Of a stretch of DNA of 64,000 bases, positions 41,836 through 50,732 are shown piece by piece. Every line of letters begins with the position of its first letter. The stretch's first letter is position 1. Source of the DNA: Chloroflexota bacterium (GTDB taxonomy: Bacteria > Chloroflexota > Anaerolineae > Anaerolineales > UBA11579); NCBI GenBank assembly GCA_016191875.1, contig JACPVG010000030.1, positions 18,936 through 82,935 on the forward strand, written 5' to 3'. Made by a program: the position numbers and the translations under genes. Under the pieces are notes generated by a model, which was given only the letters and a program-made list of their open reading frames with translations, ran no database searches and was not told the origin of the DNA.

Positions 41836-42726
41836 ATGGTGACCAAGACGACAGCGACAATACTGGATGGCGTTGCCATCGCCAACGAGATTCGCGCCGG
41901 GATGGCCGAAAAGGTGGCAGCGCGCCTGACGGTGGGGAAAACCCGGCCCGGCCTGGCAGCCGTGCTGGTCGGGAACGACCCGGCCTCGCACGTCTACGTG
42001 AAGATGAAGCGCAAGGCCTGCGAGAAGGCCGGCATCCAGTCCTTCTACCACGAACTGCCCGCCGATACCCCCCAGGCCGAACTGGAAGCGTTGGTGGCGA
42101 AATTGAACGCCGACCCGGCCGTGAACGGCATCCTGGTGCAACTACCGCTGCCCAAGGGGCTGGACGAAGAGCGCGTCCTGCAGGCCATCGACATCCGCAA
42201 GGACGTGGACGGTTTTCATCCGCTCAACATCGGCCGCTTGGCGCAGAAGGGCCGCAAGCCGCTGTTCCTGCCCGCCACGCCGGCCGGCGTGATGCTGCTG
42301 CTGGAGCGCAGCGGCGTGAAACTGGAAGGCGCCAACGCCGTGGTGCTGGGGCGCTCGAACATCGTGGGCATGCCGGTGGCGTTGCTGCTCATCGAAGCTA
42401 ACGCCACGGTGACGGTGTGCCACTCGCGTACCAAAGACCTCAAGAACGTGTGCGCCGCGGCCGACGTGCTGGTGGCCGCGGTGGGCCGCCCGGAGATGGT
42501 AAGGAATGACTGGATCAAACCCGGCGCGGTGGTCATTGACGTGGGCGTAAACCGCATCGATGACCCCGAATCCGAGAAAGGCACGCGCCTGGTAGGCGAC
42601 GTGGCCTACGACGAGGCGCTGGGGGTGGCCGGGGCCATCACGCCGGTGCCGGGCGGCGTGGGGCCGATGACCATTGCCATGCTGCTCTCCAATACGCTGA
42701 GGGCGGCCGAACTGGCGGACGGCTGA
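41836..42726 (+). CDS. folD: Bifunctional methylenetetrahydrofolate dehydrogenase/cyclohydrolase
   Basis: 296 aa; AAGGAAA precedes the ATG. FolD motifs are complete: [14 protein letters not shown] with the catalytic Lys, [32 protein letters not shown], the NADP loop [14 protein letters not shown] and [21 protein letters not shown]. It interconverts 5,10-methylene-, methenyl- and 10-formyl-THF in the cytoplasm. It is a single gene with its own promoter and terminator. Confidence 0.98.
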   Translation: MVTKTTATILDGVAIANEIRAGMAEKVAARLTVGKTRPGLAAVLVGNDPASHVYVKMKRKACEKAGIQSFYHELPADTPQAELEALVAKLNADPAVNGILVQLPLPKGLDEERVLQAIDIRKDVDGFHPLNIGRLAQKGRKPLFLPATPAGVMLLLERSGVKLEGANAVVLGRSNIVGMPVALLLIEANATVTVCHSRTKDLKNVCAAADVLVAAVGRPEMVRNDWIKPGAVVIDVGVNRIDDPESEKGTRLVGDVAYDEALGVAGAITPVPGGVGPMTIAMLLSNTLRAAELADG

Positions 42727-42747
42727 GAGACCGCGAAGGCGCAAAGA

Positions 42748-42778
42748 GAGCGGGCTGCGGTTGCCCGCTCCTTCTTTT
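42748..42778 (+). terminator. Intrinsic terminator of folD
   Basis: GAGCGGGC (42748-42755), a 7-nt loop and GCCCGCTC (42763-42770), followed by CTTCTTTT. Confidence 0.9.
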
Positions 42779-42879
42779 GTGGGAGGCAAAGTCTATTCCA
42801 ATGGGCGGACGACAGAATTGCAGGGCAGGCGTATAGTTCAGCGGCATTCATACATCTCAAAAGGATTGGAGCACTCTCT

Positions 42880-43521
42880 ATGATGCGAAGCATCGTTTTC
42901 ACTCTGCTGGCAGCACTGGCGCTGGGGGCGTGCAGCCCGGGCGCGGCCGCTGAACCAGCCCCGGAACCGGTAGAGGTCGTCACTACGCTGCCCGTGCCTG
43001 AGGTGACCGAAACCCGGGAGCCCGCCGCACTGGCCCCGACGCCGGTGACGCTCATCGGCAAACTCACTGCCGTCGCCACCTTCACCCAGCCGGAAGTGGG
43101 ATTCGCCTTCGATTACCCGGCGGATTGGAGCATTACCGCTCTGCCGGAACTGCCGTATGCGACCGTCTCGATTTACAGCCCCGCGCCGACCCCCGAACCG
43201 GGCGTCAAGACCGACCAGGACAGCCTGCCCGCCGGTGTCGAGAAGCTGGATATCGTCCCGGTGAACTGGGCGACCTACGAAGAACTGATCCAACAGCGCC
43301 ACGATGAGTTCGCCGGCTATGCCTACACCGCCGAGGACGTCACGCTGCCCAGCGGCCTGACCGGCGTCCTATTCCGCGTGGAACCAAAGACCGAAGGCGA
43401 CGTCGCCATCCGCGTTTTGGTGACGCAGGTGAACGGCACGCCGATGCTGGTGGCCGGACTGGCCTATGAGTTTCACTACTTTGAGGCGATTGCCTTCACG
43501 CTGCGTCCAGCCAACCCCTGA
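42880..43521 (+). CDS. Lipoprotein of unknown function
   Basis: 213 aa (a second ATG follows at once); AAAGGATTGGAG serves as SD. The signal MMRSIVFTLLAALALGAC ends at a lipobox Cys, then a Pro/Glu/Val-rich linker. The mature domain FTQPEVGFAFDYPADWSITALPELPYATVSIYS follows the PsbP-like/DUF1795 pattern found in many bacterial lipoproteins (FDYPADW motif). No catalytic residues. It is monocistronic with a strong terminator behind it. Confidence 0.75.
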   Translation: MMRSIVFTLLAALALGACSPGAAAEPAPEPVEVVTTLPVPEVTETREPAALAPTPVTLIGKLTAVATFTQPEVGFAFDYPADWSITALPELPYATVSIYSPAPTPEPGVKTDQDSLPAGVEKLDIVPVNWATYEELIQQRHDEFAGYAYTAEDVTLPSGLTGVLFRVEPKTEGDVAIRVLVTQVNGTPMLVAGLAYEFHYFEAIAFTLRPANP

Positions 43522-43539
43522 ACCACACATCCACTATTC

Positions 43540-43574
43540 AACCTCTCGTGTCGCCAGGCACACGGGAGGTTTTT
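43540..43574 (+). terminator. Intrinsic terminator after the PsbP-like lipoprotein gene
   Basis: AACCTCTCGTGT (43540-43551) pairs with ACACGGGAGGTT (43560-43571) with one G-U pair, followed by TTTTT. Confidence 0.88.
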
Positions 43575-43716
43575 GCTATGTAATGTCTGCAAAAATATGC
43601 AGAGTAGGAGCCAACCTCCGGGAGGATTGTTGGTTTCTTGACCCAGGAGACAATGTAAACTTCAATTCGGCTGTGTTATGCTCTGAATCGACTCGGTTTT
43701 GAAAGGTGAGTGAGCG

Positions 43717-43893
43717 ATGAAACGAGCATTGAATATCCTGGGTATCCTGCTCATCCTGATAGGCGGCGTGTTTTTCCTTCAGGGCATTAACATCCTGCCG
43801 GGCAGTTTCATGACCGGTGAAATTGAGTGGGCGGTGTACGGCGCGTTGGCGGCCGCTCTGGGCTTTGTGCTCATCGGCCGGGCGCGGCGCTAG
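43717..43893 (+). CDS. Small two-TM membrane protein, 58 aa
   Basis: ATG at 43717 with GAAAGGTG upstream; stop TAG at 43891. Two hydrophobic helices (LNILGILLILIGGVFFLQGI and WAVYGALAAALGFVLIGR) are joined by LPGSFMTGEIE, ending in RARR. The NxLPGSFMTGxxxWAVxGA pattern is familiar from short conserved membrane proteins of unknown function. It lies between the lipoprotein terminator and the catabolic island and appears independent of both. Confidence 0.75.
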   Translation: MKRALNILGILLILIGGVFFLQGINILPGSFMTGEIEWAVYGALAAALGFVLIGRARR

Positions 43894-43954
43894 CGCCGTG
43901 CGCCACACCAGCGCGCGGGGTCTTGTAAACCACTCATGCATTCGCACTTCTTCT

Positions 43955-43990
43955 CCCCAGTGGGGTGATATAATTTCACTTGTCAGACAA
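43955..43990 (+). promoter_or_regulatory. Extended -10 promoter with palindromic elements before the amidohydrolase gene
   Basis: TGATATAAT (43966-43974) is an extended -10 box. CCCCAGTGGGG (43955-43965) lies directly upstream, and TTGTCAGACAA (43980-43990), a perfect palindrome over the expected start site, lies downstream. The last fits the half-site spacing of GntR operators, and a GntR gene lies in the island, but it also resembles the local A-type repeats. Confidence 0.5.
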
Positions 43991-44028
43991 CTAGACAACA
44001 CGGCGGCGGGACCTCCCGACTTTCGCCC

Positions 44029-45426
44029 ATGTCCACTCTGCTGATCAAACACATCGGCCTGCTGGCGACGATGGATGACGCCCGCCGCGAAATCGGCGAC
44101 GGCGCGTTGTTCGCCCGCGACGGCCTTATCGAGCACGCCGGCACGACCGCCGAGGTGCTGGCCCATGCCGCCGACGCCGACATCGTCCTGGACCTGCACG
44201 ACCACCTCGTGCTGCCAGGTTTGGTGAATACCCATCACCACTTCTACCAGACGCTCACCCGCGCCGTCCCGGCGGCGCAGGACGCCAACCTGTTCAACTG
44301 GCTGAAGACGCTCTACCCCATCTGGGCAGGGATGACCCCGGAAGACATCTGCCTTTCCACGCAGACTGCCCTGGCGGAACTGGCGCTCTCCGGCTGCACC
44401 ACCGCCAGCGACCATCTCTACATCTTCCCCAACGGCGCGCGCCTGGACGACGAGATACACGCCGCCCGCGAGCTCGGCCTGCGCCTGCACGCCTCGCGCG
44501 GCAGCATGAGCCTGGGCGAGAGCCAGGGCGGCCTGCCGCCCGACCGGGTGGTGGAGGACGAAGCCTCCATCCTGGACGATTCGGCGCGCCTGGTCGAGGA
44601 TTATCATGACCCGCAACCCGGCGCGCTCACTCAAATCGTCCTGGCGCCCTGTTCGCCGTTCTCGGTCACGCCCGACCTGATGCGCGAAACCGCCCGGCTG
44701 GCGCGCCAGTACGGCGTGCACCTGCACACCCACCTGGCCGAGACCGAAGACGAAGAGCAGTTCTGCATCGAGCAATTCGGCCATCGTCCCGTGGCCTTCA
44801 TGGAGTCGCTGGAGTGGGTGGGGGAAGACGTGTGGTTCGCCCATTCGGTGCACGTGAACGACGACGAGATCGGCGTGTATGCCCGCACCGGCTGCGGCGT
44901 GGCCCATTGCCCCAGCAGCAACATGCGCCTCGCCTCGGGCATCGCGCCGGTGCTCAAGTTGCTTGGCGCGGGCGTCAACGTTGGGCTGGGGGTCGATGGC
45001 TCGGCCAGCAACGATGGCAGCCATCTGCTGGGCGAAGCGCGCCAGGCGATGTTGCTTTCCCGCCTCGGCGCGGGCGTTTCCGGGGCATCGCGTTCCGGCG
45101 AGGCTGCCCCGCCGCTGATGACCGCCCGCCAGGCGCTGGAGATCGCCACGCGCGGCGGCGCGGCGGTATTGGGGCGGACGGACATCGGTTCGCTCGAACC
45201 GGGCAAGTGCGCCGACTTCTTCGCCCTCGACCTCAACGCCCTCGATTTCGCCGGCGGCCTGCATGACCCGCTGGCGGCGGCTGTCTTCTGCCAGCCGGTG
45301 AAGGCGGCCTACACGGTGGTCGGCGGGCGTTTCATCGTCAAAGACGGCCAACTCACCACGGTGGACCTGCCAACGCTGGTTGAAAAACACAACGCCGCGG
45401 CAAAGCGGCTGATGGCGGAGGTATAA
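44029..45426 (+). CDS. Amidohydrolase, 8-oxoguanine deaminase / SsnA-type aminohydrolase
   Basis: 465 aa. Metal-dependent amidohydrolase (ATZ/TRZ group): PGLVNTHHHFYQTLTR (HxH), GCTTASDHLYIFP, VHLHTHLAETEDE (His and Glu), FAHSVHVNDDEI, GVAHCPSSNMRLASG and GLGVDGSASND (catalytic Asp). These match 8-oxoguanine/isocytosine deaminases, and SsnA of the enterobacterial urate cluster is in the same group. It opens the nitrogen-catabolic island, followed by an oxidoreductase and GntR gene on the same strand. Exact purine substrate uncertain. Confidence 0.85.
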   Translation: MSTLLIKHIGLLATMDDARREIGDGALFARDGLIEHAGTTAEVLAHAADADIVLDLHDHLVLPGLVNTHHHFYQTLTRAVPAAQDANLFNWLKTLYPIWAGMTPEDICLSTQTALAELALSGCTTASDHLYIFPNGARLDDEIHAARELGLRLHASRGSMSLGESQGGLPPDRVVEDEASILDDSARLVEDYHDPQPGALTQIVLAPCSPFSVTPDLMRETARLARQYGVHLHTHLAETEDEEQFCIEQFGHRPVAFMESLEWVGEDVWFAHSVHVNDDEIGVYARTGCGVAHCPSSNMRLASGIAPVLKLLGAGVNVGLGVDGSASNDGSHLLGEARQAMLLSRLGAGVSGASRSGEAAPPLMTARQALEIATRGGAAVLGRTDIGSLEPGKCADFFALDLNALDFAGGLHDPLAAAVFCQPVKAAYTVVGGRFIVKDGQLTTVDLPTLVEKHNAAAKRLMAEV

Positions 45427-45537
45427 AAGCGTGCTGAAATCCGGAGGTCGAGAGCCCCTGGGGTCTTGCAGTCCACTGCGCTTTGCGCCGGTTTCCGCGT
45501 TTGCCTGTCTGCCTGTTTCCCTGTCTACGTATATCCC

Positions 45538-46905
45538 ATGACACCCTCACGTTCGGCCTCCGTTGTGATCTGCGGCGCTGGCATTGCCGGCGTGAGCGCG
45601 GCGTACTTTCTGGCTGTGCGGCATGGCGTGAAGGGCGTCCTGCTGGTGGATGAGCGCCCGCCGCTCACCCTCACCAGCGATAAATCCACCGAGTGTTACC
45701 GCAACTGGTGGCCCGGCCCGGGCGACGCCATGGTGCGCCTGATGAATCGCAGCATCGACCTGATGGAGGAATTCGCGGCGGCGTGCGGCAACCTGTTCCA
45801 CCTCAACCAGCGCGGCTACCTGTACGTGACGATCGATGCGGGCCGCATCCCGGCCCTGCGCGCGTCTGCGGAGGAGGCCGCCGGGCTGGGGGCGGGGGCG
45901 CTGCGGGAGCATCGCAGCGGCAACGGCTATGTGCCGCACCGCGCCGAGGGCTACGCCGTCGGCCCCGATGGCGTCGATCTGCTGATCGACCCCGGCATGA
46001 TTTGCGAAAACTTCCCTTATCTTTCGCCGGACGTGGCCGCGGCGCTGCACGTGCGCCGCGCCGGGTGGCTCAGCGCCCAGCAGTACGGCATGTGGCTGCT
46101 GGACGAGGCGCGCGCCGCCGGCGTGGAATTGCTGAATGGGCGAGTGGAGGCGGTGGATATCGCCGCCGGGCGGGTGAGCGGCGTGCACCTTGCCGATGGA
46201 ACTGATATCCAGACAGATACTTTCATCAACGCCGCCGGGCCGCGCCTCGCGGAGGTTGGACGGCTGTTGGATGTCGAATTCCCGATGTTCAACGAACTGC
46301 ACCTTAAATCGGCGTTCAATGACACGGCTGGCGCGGTGGGTCGCGACGCCCCGCTGGTCATCTGCGCCGACGAACAGGCATTGGACTGGAGCGACGACGA
46401 GCGCGCCATGCTGGCCGAGGACCCGGCGACGGCTTGGTTGCTGGAAACCCTGCCCGCTGGCGCGCACACCCGCCCCGAAGGCGACCCGGCCGCCGAAAGC
46501 ATCCTTGTCCTTTGGGATATTCACAATGAGCCGGTCGAGCCAACCTTCCCGCCAGCCTTCGACCCGCTGGCGGCCGAACTGGCGGTGCGCGGCTTGCGCG
46601 GCGTCCTGCCGGGGATGCGCGCCTACATCGGGAAGATGCCGCGGCCCTTTGTGGATGGCGGCTACTATACGAAAACCCGCGAAAACCGCCCGCTGGCCGG
46701 GCCGCTGCCGTTGGATGGCGGCTACGTGATTGGGGCGATGTCCGGCTATGGCATCATGGCCGCCGCCGGGCTGGCCGAACTGCTGGCCGGGCACATTGCC
46801 GGCGCGATGCTGCCAGACTACGCGCCAGCGTTTACCCTCGCCCGCTACGATGACCCGGCGTACCAGTCCTTGCTGGCGGGCTGGGGCGCGAGCTGGCAAT
46901 TGTGA
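45538..46905 (+). CDS. FAD-dependent amino-acid/amine oxidoreductase (DAO family)
   Basis: 455 aa from the ATG at 45538; the sequence upstream is a repeat-derived stretch (CCTGTCTGCCTGTTTCCCTG) rather than coding, and no SD is present. N-terminal Rossmann motif VVICGAGIAGVSAAYFLA, FAD-binding KSTECYRNWWPGPG, and C-terminal YTKTRENRPLAGPLPLDGGYVIGAMSGYGIMAAAG are those of sarcosine/glycine/dimethylglycine-oxidase-like flavoproteins. Its place between a deaminase and the yge-like genes suggests oxidation of an amine or amino-acid intermediate. The substrate is unknown. Confidence 0.85.
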   Translation: MTPSRSASVVICGAGIAGVSAAYFLAVRHGVKGVLLVDERPPLTLTSDKSTECYRNWWPGPGDAMVRLMNRSIDLMEEFAAACGNLFHLNQRGYLYVTIDAGRIPALRASAEEAAGLGAGALREHRSGNGYVPHRAEGYAVGPDGVDLLIDPGMICENFPYLSPDVAAALHVRRAGWLSAQQYGMWLLDEARAAGVELLNGRVEAVDIAAGRVSGVHLADGTDIQTDTFINAAGPRLAEVGRLLDVEFPMFNELHLKSAFNDTAGAVGRDAPLVICADEQALDWSDDERAMLAEDPATAWLLETLPAGAHTRPEGDPAAESILVLWDIHNEPVEPTFPPAFDPLAAELAVRGLRGVLPGMRAYIGKMPRPFVDGGYYTKTRENRPLAGPLPLDGGYVIGAMSGYGIMAAAGLAELLAGHIAGAMLPDYAPAFTLARYDDPAYQSLLAGWGASWQL

Positions 46906-46974
46906 AGCCAGGAAAACAGGCAAACACGGATCAAGGAACTTGACCACCAGACTTCAAGACTTCGGGACTTCCTT

Positions 46975-47703
46975 ATGACCTCTGCCCGCACCGCCCCCCT
47001 TTCCGCCCGACTGCACGACGACCTGGGGCGGCTGATCGCCAGCACCCCGCCCGGCGAGCGCCTGCCCTCCGAACCGGAACTGGCGCGCCGGTTGAGCGTC
47101 TCGCGCGCCACGCTGCGCGAAGCCATGCGCACGTTTGAGACCGAGGGCCTGATCCACCGGCGGCAGGGCGTTGGGACATTCGTGGCCCAGACGCCGCAGG
47201 TGATCGAGACCGGCCTGGAAGTGCTGCAAAGCATCCATACTCTGGCGCGGCGAATGGGCCTGACCGTCCGAATGGGGATCTACCAGATTGACCAACGGCC
47301 CCCGACGCCGCGCGAGACAGAAAAATTGGACCTGCGCGCCAGCAAGGAAGTCATTCAGGTCTCGTGGGTAATGGAGACCGAAGACCGCCCGGTGGCGTAC
47401 CTGGTGGATACGCTGCCGGCGGATGTCATCAGCGCCCAACGACTCCAGCGCGATTTCAACGGCTCGGTCTTGGACCTGATGGTGCAGTCCGACGAACTGA
47501 TCCTGACCACTTCCCATACGTCAATCAACGCCGTTGCCGCCGATCCGGAGATCGCCAAGGCGCTTGGCATCCAGCGGCGTGACGTATTGTTGTATTTCGA
47601 GGCGCTGCTGTATACCGGCGAAGGCCGGGCGGTGGACTATTCCTATTCCTATTACCTGCCCGGCTACTTTCACTTCCACGTTGTCCGGCGGGTGGGGAAG
47701 TGA
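46975..47703 (+). CDS. GntR-family (HutC/UTRA) transcriptional regulator
   Basis: 242 aa. N-terminal winged helix-turn-helix ([44 protein letters not shown]) and a UTRA-type effector domain ending [20 protein letters not shown]. The ATG directly follows a run of GACTTC-type repeats without any SD, so the start could be leaderless or slightly different. It is probably the local regulator of the catabolic island, acting on a purine-derived or ureide ligand; that is inference from position. Confidence 0.9.
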   Translation: MTSARTAPLSARLHDDLGRLIASTPPGERLPSEPELARRLSVSRATLREAMRTFETEGLIHRRQGVGTFVAQTPQVIETGLEVLQSIHTLARRMGLTVRMGIYQIDQRPPTPRETEKLDLRASKEVIQVSWVMETEDRPVAYLVDTLPADVISAQRLQRDFNGSVLDLMVQSDELILTTSHTSINAVAADPEIAKALGIQRRDVLLYFEALLYTGEGRAVDYSYSYYLPGYFHFHVVRRVGK

Positions 47704-47801
47704 GACAAAATTAGTAATGGGTAACCGGTAATTGGCAATTTCACTTACGAAGTGGAGTCGATTACAAATCACCAGTTACAAATTACCTCTGGGAGCCAAC
47801 C

Positions 47802-49010
47802 ATGAACGAACAAACTGTCAAAGAAATCCAATCCCGCGTCGCTGCCCAGCGCGAGCGCATTATCCAATTCCTGCGCGAGATTGTCGCCATTCCCAGCATG
47901 GATTCCCAGATCGGACCAGTGGGAGAGCGCATCGCCGAAGAGATGCGCTCCCTGGGTTACGACGAAGTCCGCTTTGACCAGATGGGCAACATCCTCGGCC
48001 GCATCGGCAGCGGCGGGAAAATCATTGTGATGGACTCACACATCGACACCGTTGGCATCGGCAGCCCGGAGGAATGGGGTTGGGACCCCTTCATCGGCAA
48101 GGTGGAGGACGGCATACTCTATGCCCGCGGCGCCTGCGATGAGAAAGGCAGTACGCCGGGCATGGTCTATGGCCTCGCCATCGCCCGCGACCTCGGCCTG
48201 CTGAAGGGCTGGACAGCCTACTACTTCGGCAATATGGAAGAATGGTGCGATGGCATCGCCCCCAATACCTTTGTGGAGGCTGACCCCAGGGTACGGCCGG
48301 ATTTCGTCGTCATTGGCGAGCCAACCCGCATGCAGGTCTACCGCGGCCACAAGGGCCGCGTCGAGATGGAAGTGGTGAGCAAGGGCCGGAGCGCACATGC
48401 CGCCAGCAACCACCTCGGCGATAACGCGCTCTACAAACTACTGCCGGTCATCGCCGGCATCCGCGACCTGGAACCGCACCTGGGCGACCATCCTTTCCTC
48501 GGCCATGGCAAGATCACCGCCAGCGACCTGCACGTCAGGACCCCCAGCATTAACGCCGTGCCGGATGAGGCCACCCTGTTCGTGGACCGCCGCCTGACCT
48601 TTGGTGAAGATAAGGAGAAAGCCATTCAGCAGGTGCGCGACCTCATCCCTGCTGAATTCCGCGACTCTGTGACTGTGGAGGAAATGTTCTACGATACCCC
48701 CTCCTACACCGGCTTTGACTTTCCGGTGGACAAGTATTTCCCTGCCTGGGCGTTGGAAGACGAGCACCCGCTGGTGCAGGCCGGCCAGCGGGCCCGTGTG
48801 CTCATTGGCCTGCCGGAGGCGCCCAGCGGTAAGTGGAACTTCAGCACTAACGGCATTTATTGGGCGGGCAAAGCCGGCATCCCCAGCATCGGCTTCGGTC
48901 CCGGCGACGAAGTGACCGCTCACACCGTCAATGACTCTGTCGCGCTGGATGAGGTTGTGAAAGCCACCGAGTTTTACGCCATCCTGCCTTCATTGCTCAA
49001 CGGTGGATGA
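47802..49010 (+). CDS. ygeY: YgeY-like M20-family zinc hydrolase
   Basis: 402 aa; GGGAGCC lies before the ATG. M20 motifs: VMDSHIDTVGIG (zinc His and Asp), YARGACDEKGSTPGMVYG, GNMEEWCDGIAPNTF (catalytic Glu pair replaced by ME-E as in this subgroup), DFVVIGEPT, KGRVEMEVVSKGRSAHAA and a C-terminal His in GPGDEVTAHTVNDSV. YgeY is annotated as a peptidase/deacylase, but its cluster role is hydrolysis of a carbamoyl or acyl amino-acid intermediate. It is directly upstream of the YgeW-like carbamoyltransferase, as in enterobacteria. Confidence 0.88.
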   Translation: MNEQTVKEIQSRVAAQRERIIQFLREIVAIPSMDSQIGPVGERIAEEMRSLGYDEVRFDQMGNILGRIGSGGKIIVMDSHIDTVGIGSPEEWGWDPFIGKVEDGILYARGACDEKGSTPGMVYGLAIARDLGLLKGWTAYYFGNMEEWCDGIAPNTFVEADPRVRPDFVVIGEPTRMQVYRGHKGRVEMEVVSKGRSAHAASNHLGDNALYKLLPVIAGIRDLEPHLGDHPFLGHGKITASDLHVRTPSINAVPDEATLFVDRRLTFGEDKEKAIQQVRDLIPAEFRDSVTVEEMFYDTPSYTGFDFPVDKYFPAWALEDEHPLVQAGQRARVLIGLPEAPSGKWNFSTNGIYWAGKAGIPSIGFGPGDEVTAHTVNDSVALDEVVKATEFYAILPSLLNGG

Positions 49011-49082
49011 GGAGGTTTCCCGACGGCGATCCCAATTACCAAATTACCAGTTACCTATTACCTATTATCTTCGAGGTGCATC

Positions 49083-50066
49083 ATGCAAACCGATTTAAGA
49101 GGCCGAGACCTGATCGGCGACCTGGATTTCAGCAAGGAAGAAGTAGAAACCGTCCTGGATGTGGCCTGGGATCTGAAACGCAAGCGCGCGTTGGGCGAAC
49201 CCCACGCTCTGCTGCGCGACAAGGTGCTGGCGATGCTGTTCTTCTATTCCAGCACCCGCACGCGCGGCTCGTTCGAGGCCGGCATGGCCCAACTCGGTGG
49301 TCACGGCGCGTTCATTGAATCGCGCACCACCCAGATTTCGCACGGCGACACCGAGCGCGAACTCGGCAACATCTATGGCCGCTATTTTGACGGCATCGCC
49401 ATCCGCCATGTGGAGTGGGGCGTGGGCAACCGCTACCTCAACCTGGTGGCTGAAGCGTCGCGCGTCCCGGTGCTGAACATGCAGTGCGAGGTCTACCACC
49501 CGTTCCAGTGCCTCGCAGACCTGATGACCATCATGGAAAAGTTCAGCACCCGCAACCTGCGCGGCAAACGCGTGGTGGTGTCGTGGGCCTATGCGGCATC
49601 CTATCTCAAACCGATCTCCGTGCCGCAGTCGCTCATCCTGCAACTGCCTCGCTTCGGGGCCGATGTGGTGCTGTCCTATCCGAAAAGCTTTGAACTGATG
49701 TCCGACATCGTGGACCAGGCCGAGGGTGAAGCGAAAAAACACAAGGTGGGCTTTGACGTGGTGCATGACATGAAAAAGGGCTTCGAAGACGGCGATGTCA
49801 TCTACGCCAAGTCGTGGGGCCCGCTGCTGACCACCACCGACGCCGAAAAGGGCAAGGAAATGCAGGACCAGCATAAGGACTGGATCACGGATGCGGACAA
49901 GATGCGCGCCGCCCACGACGATGCCATCTACATGCACCCCCTGCCCGCCGACCGCGACATCGAAGTGACCAACGATGTGCTGGACGGCCCGCAATCGGCG
50001 GTCATCGACCAGGCCGAGAACCGCCTGCACGCCCAGAAGGCCGTTATGGCCCTGACGATGCGGTAG
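49083..50066 (+). CDS. ygeW: YgeW-like knotted carbamoyltransferase
   Basis: 327 aa. Carbamoyl-phosphate site FFYSSTRTRGSFEAGMAQLGGH, HPFQCLADLMTIMEKF, and the C-terminal YMHPLPADRDIEVTNDVLDGPQSAVIDQAENRLHAQKAVM pattern typical of the YgeW group rather than ornithine or aspartate carbamoyltransferases. The physiological substrate of YgeW is not settled; it is thought to phosphorolyse a carbamoylated intermediate to carbamoyl phosphate. The carbamate kinase gene 670 nt downstream would then make ATP, CO2 and ammonia. Confidence 0.92.
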   Translation: MQTDLRGRDLIGDLDFSKEEVETVLDVAWDLKRKRALGEPHALLRDKVLAMLFFYSSTRTRGSFEAGMAQLGGHGAFIESRTTQISHGDTERELGNIYGRYFDGIAIRHVEWGVGNRYLNLVAEASRVPVLNMQCEVYHPFQCLADLMTIMEKFSTRNLRGKRVVVSWAYAASYLKPISVPQSLILQLPRFGADVVLSYPKSFELMSDIVDQAEGEAKKHKVGFDVVHDMKKGFEDGDVIYAKSWGPLLTTTDAEKGKEMQDQHKDWITDADKMRAAHDDAIYMHPLPADRDIEVTNDVLDGPQSAVIDQAENRLHAQKAVMALTMR

Positions 50067-50096
50067 GGATACAAGTATCAGGTATCAAGTATTGGG

Positions 50097-50115
50097 TATC
50101 AGGTAAACAAGTATC
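50097..50115 (+). repeat. 19-bp inverted repeat, left copy, inside an A-type repeat tract
   Basis: TATCAGGTAAACAAGTATC here is the exact reverse complement of 50666-50684. The surrounding tract (50069-50130) is built of variants of the same words. The two copies bracket the four-helix-bundle gene. Confidence 0.85.
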
Positions 50116-50153
50116 AGGTATTGGGTATCGCATGAAAAGGAGAGCGAGCCAGC

Positions 50154-50660
50154 ATGAAGGTGGTCAGGTCCAATTATCAGTCGCCGGGTAAGCCGGGCAG
50201 ACAAGGGTTTGAGGAGCTTGTCTGTTACCGATTGGCCCTGGATGTGATGCAGAATGCGCACCACGTCGCTCGGACCCTGCCAGCTGATGAAAAGTACGAC
50301 CTGGTTCAGCAGATTCGCCGTTCCTCCAAGAGCGTTCTGGCTAATATCGCTGAGGGATACGGGCGTTACCACTACCTGGATGCCTTGCGCTTCTACGCCA
50401 TTGCGCGCGGCTCATTGAATGAAACGTTAAGCCACTTCATCGTTGCTAAAGACCTCGGCTACATTCCGGATGACTTCTTTGCTGAAGTTTATGCAATGAC
50501 CCGCGAAGCCGAAAAGACCTTAAACGGGCTGATGAACCACGTCCGCCAGACCAAAGCGGGCAAAGCCGAGTTTGGCGAACGTTCCATCAAGGAGGAAGCC
50601 GCCACCTATGATGCCGATAATCGGTCTCTGTTGGAAGAAAGCCCGGATTTTGACCCTTGA
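50154..50660 (+). CDS. Four-helix-bundle protein (S23 / 23S rRNA intervening-sequence family)
   Basis: 168 aa; AAAAGGAGAG lies 12 nt before the ATG. Family core: FEELVCYRLALDVMQNAHHVARTLPADEKYDLVQQIRRSSKSVLANIAEGYGR, then RFYAIARGSLNETLSHFIVAKDLGYI. Relatives occur as ORFs in 23S rRNA intervening sequences and as accessory Avd proteins of diversity-generating retroelements; they bind nucleic acid as pentamers. Here it interrupts the YgeW-carbamate kinase pair, an odd place, and is bordered by inverted A-type repeats. No reverse transcriptase or rRNA is nearby. Confidence 0.93.
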   Translation: MKVVRSNYQSPGKPGRQGFEELVCYRLALDVMQNAHHVARTLPADEKYDLVQQIRRSSKSVLANIAEGYGRYHYLDALRFYAIARGSLNETLSHFIVAKDLGYIPDDFFAEVYAMTREAEKTLNGLMNHVRQTKAGKAEFGERSIKEEAATYDADNRSLLEESPDFDP

Positions 50661-50665
50661 TATTT

Positions 50666-50684
50666 GATACTTGTTTACCTGATA
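50666..50684 (-). repeat. 19-bp inverted repeat, right copy, inside an A-type repeat tract
   Basis: GATACTTGTTTACCTGATA, exact reverse complement of 50097-50115. The tract runs to about 50720, close to the SD of the carbamate kinase gene. Confidence 0.85.
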
Positions 50685-50732
50685 CTTGCTTACTTGACAT
50701 TTGCTTATTTGATATCTTCAGGAGATTCGCGC

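Noticed and set aside
43576..45390. 604-aa minus-strand frame opposite the amidohydrolase
   Set aside because: Antisense artefact; amidohydrolase motifs on the plus strand are unambiguous.
50069..50720. Diversity-generating retroelement
   Set aside because: The S23/Avd-like protein is present, but no reverse transcriptase and no template/variable repeat pair with A-specific changes is seen.
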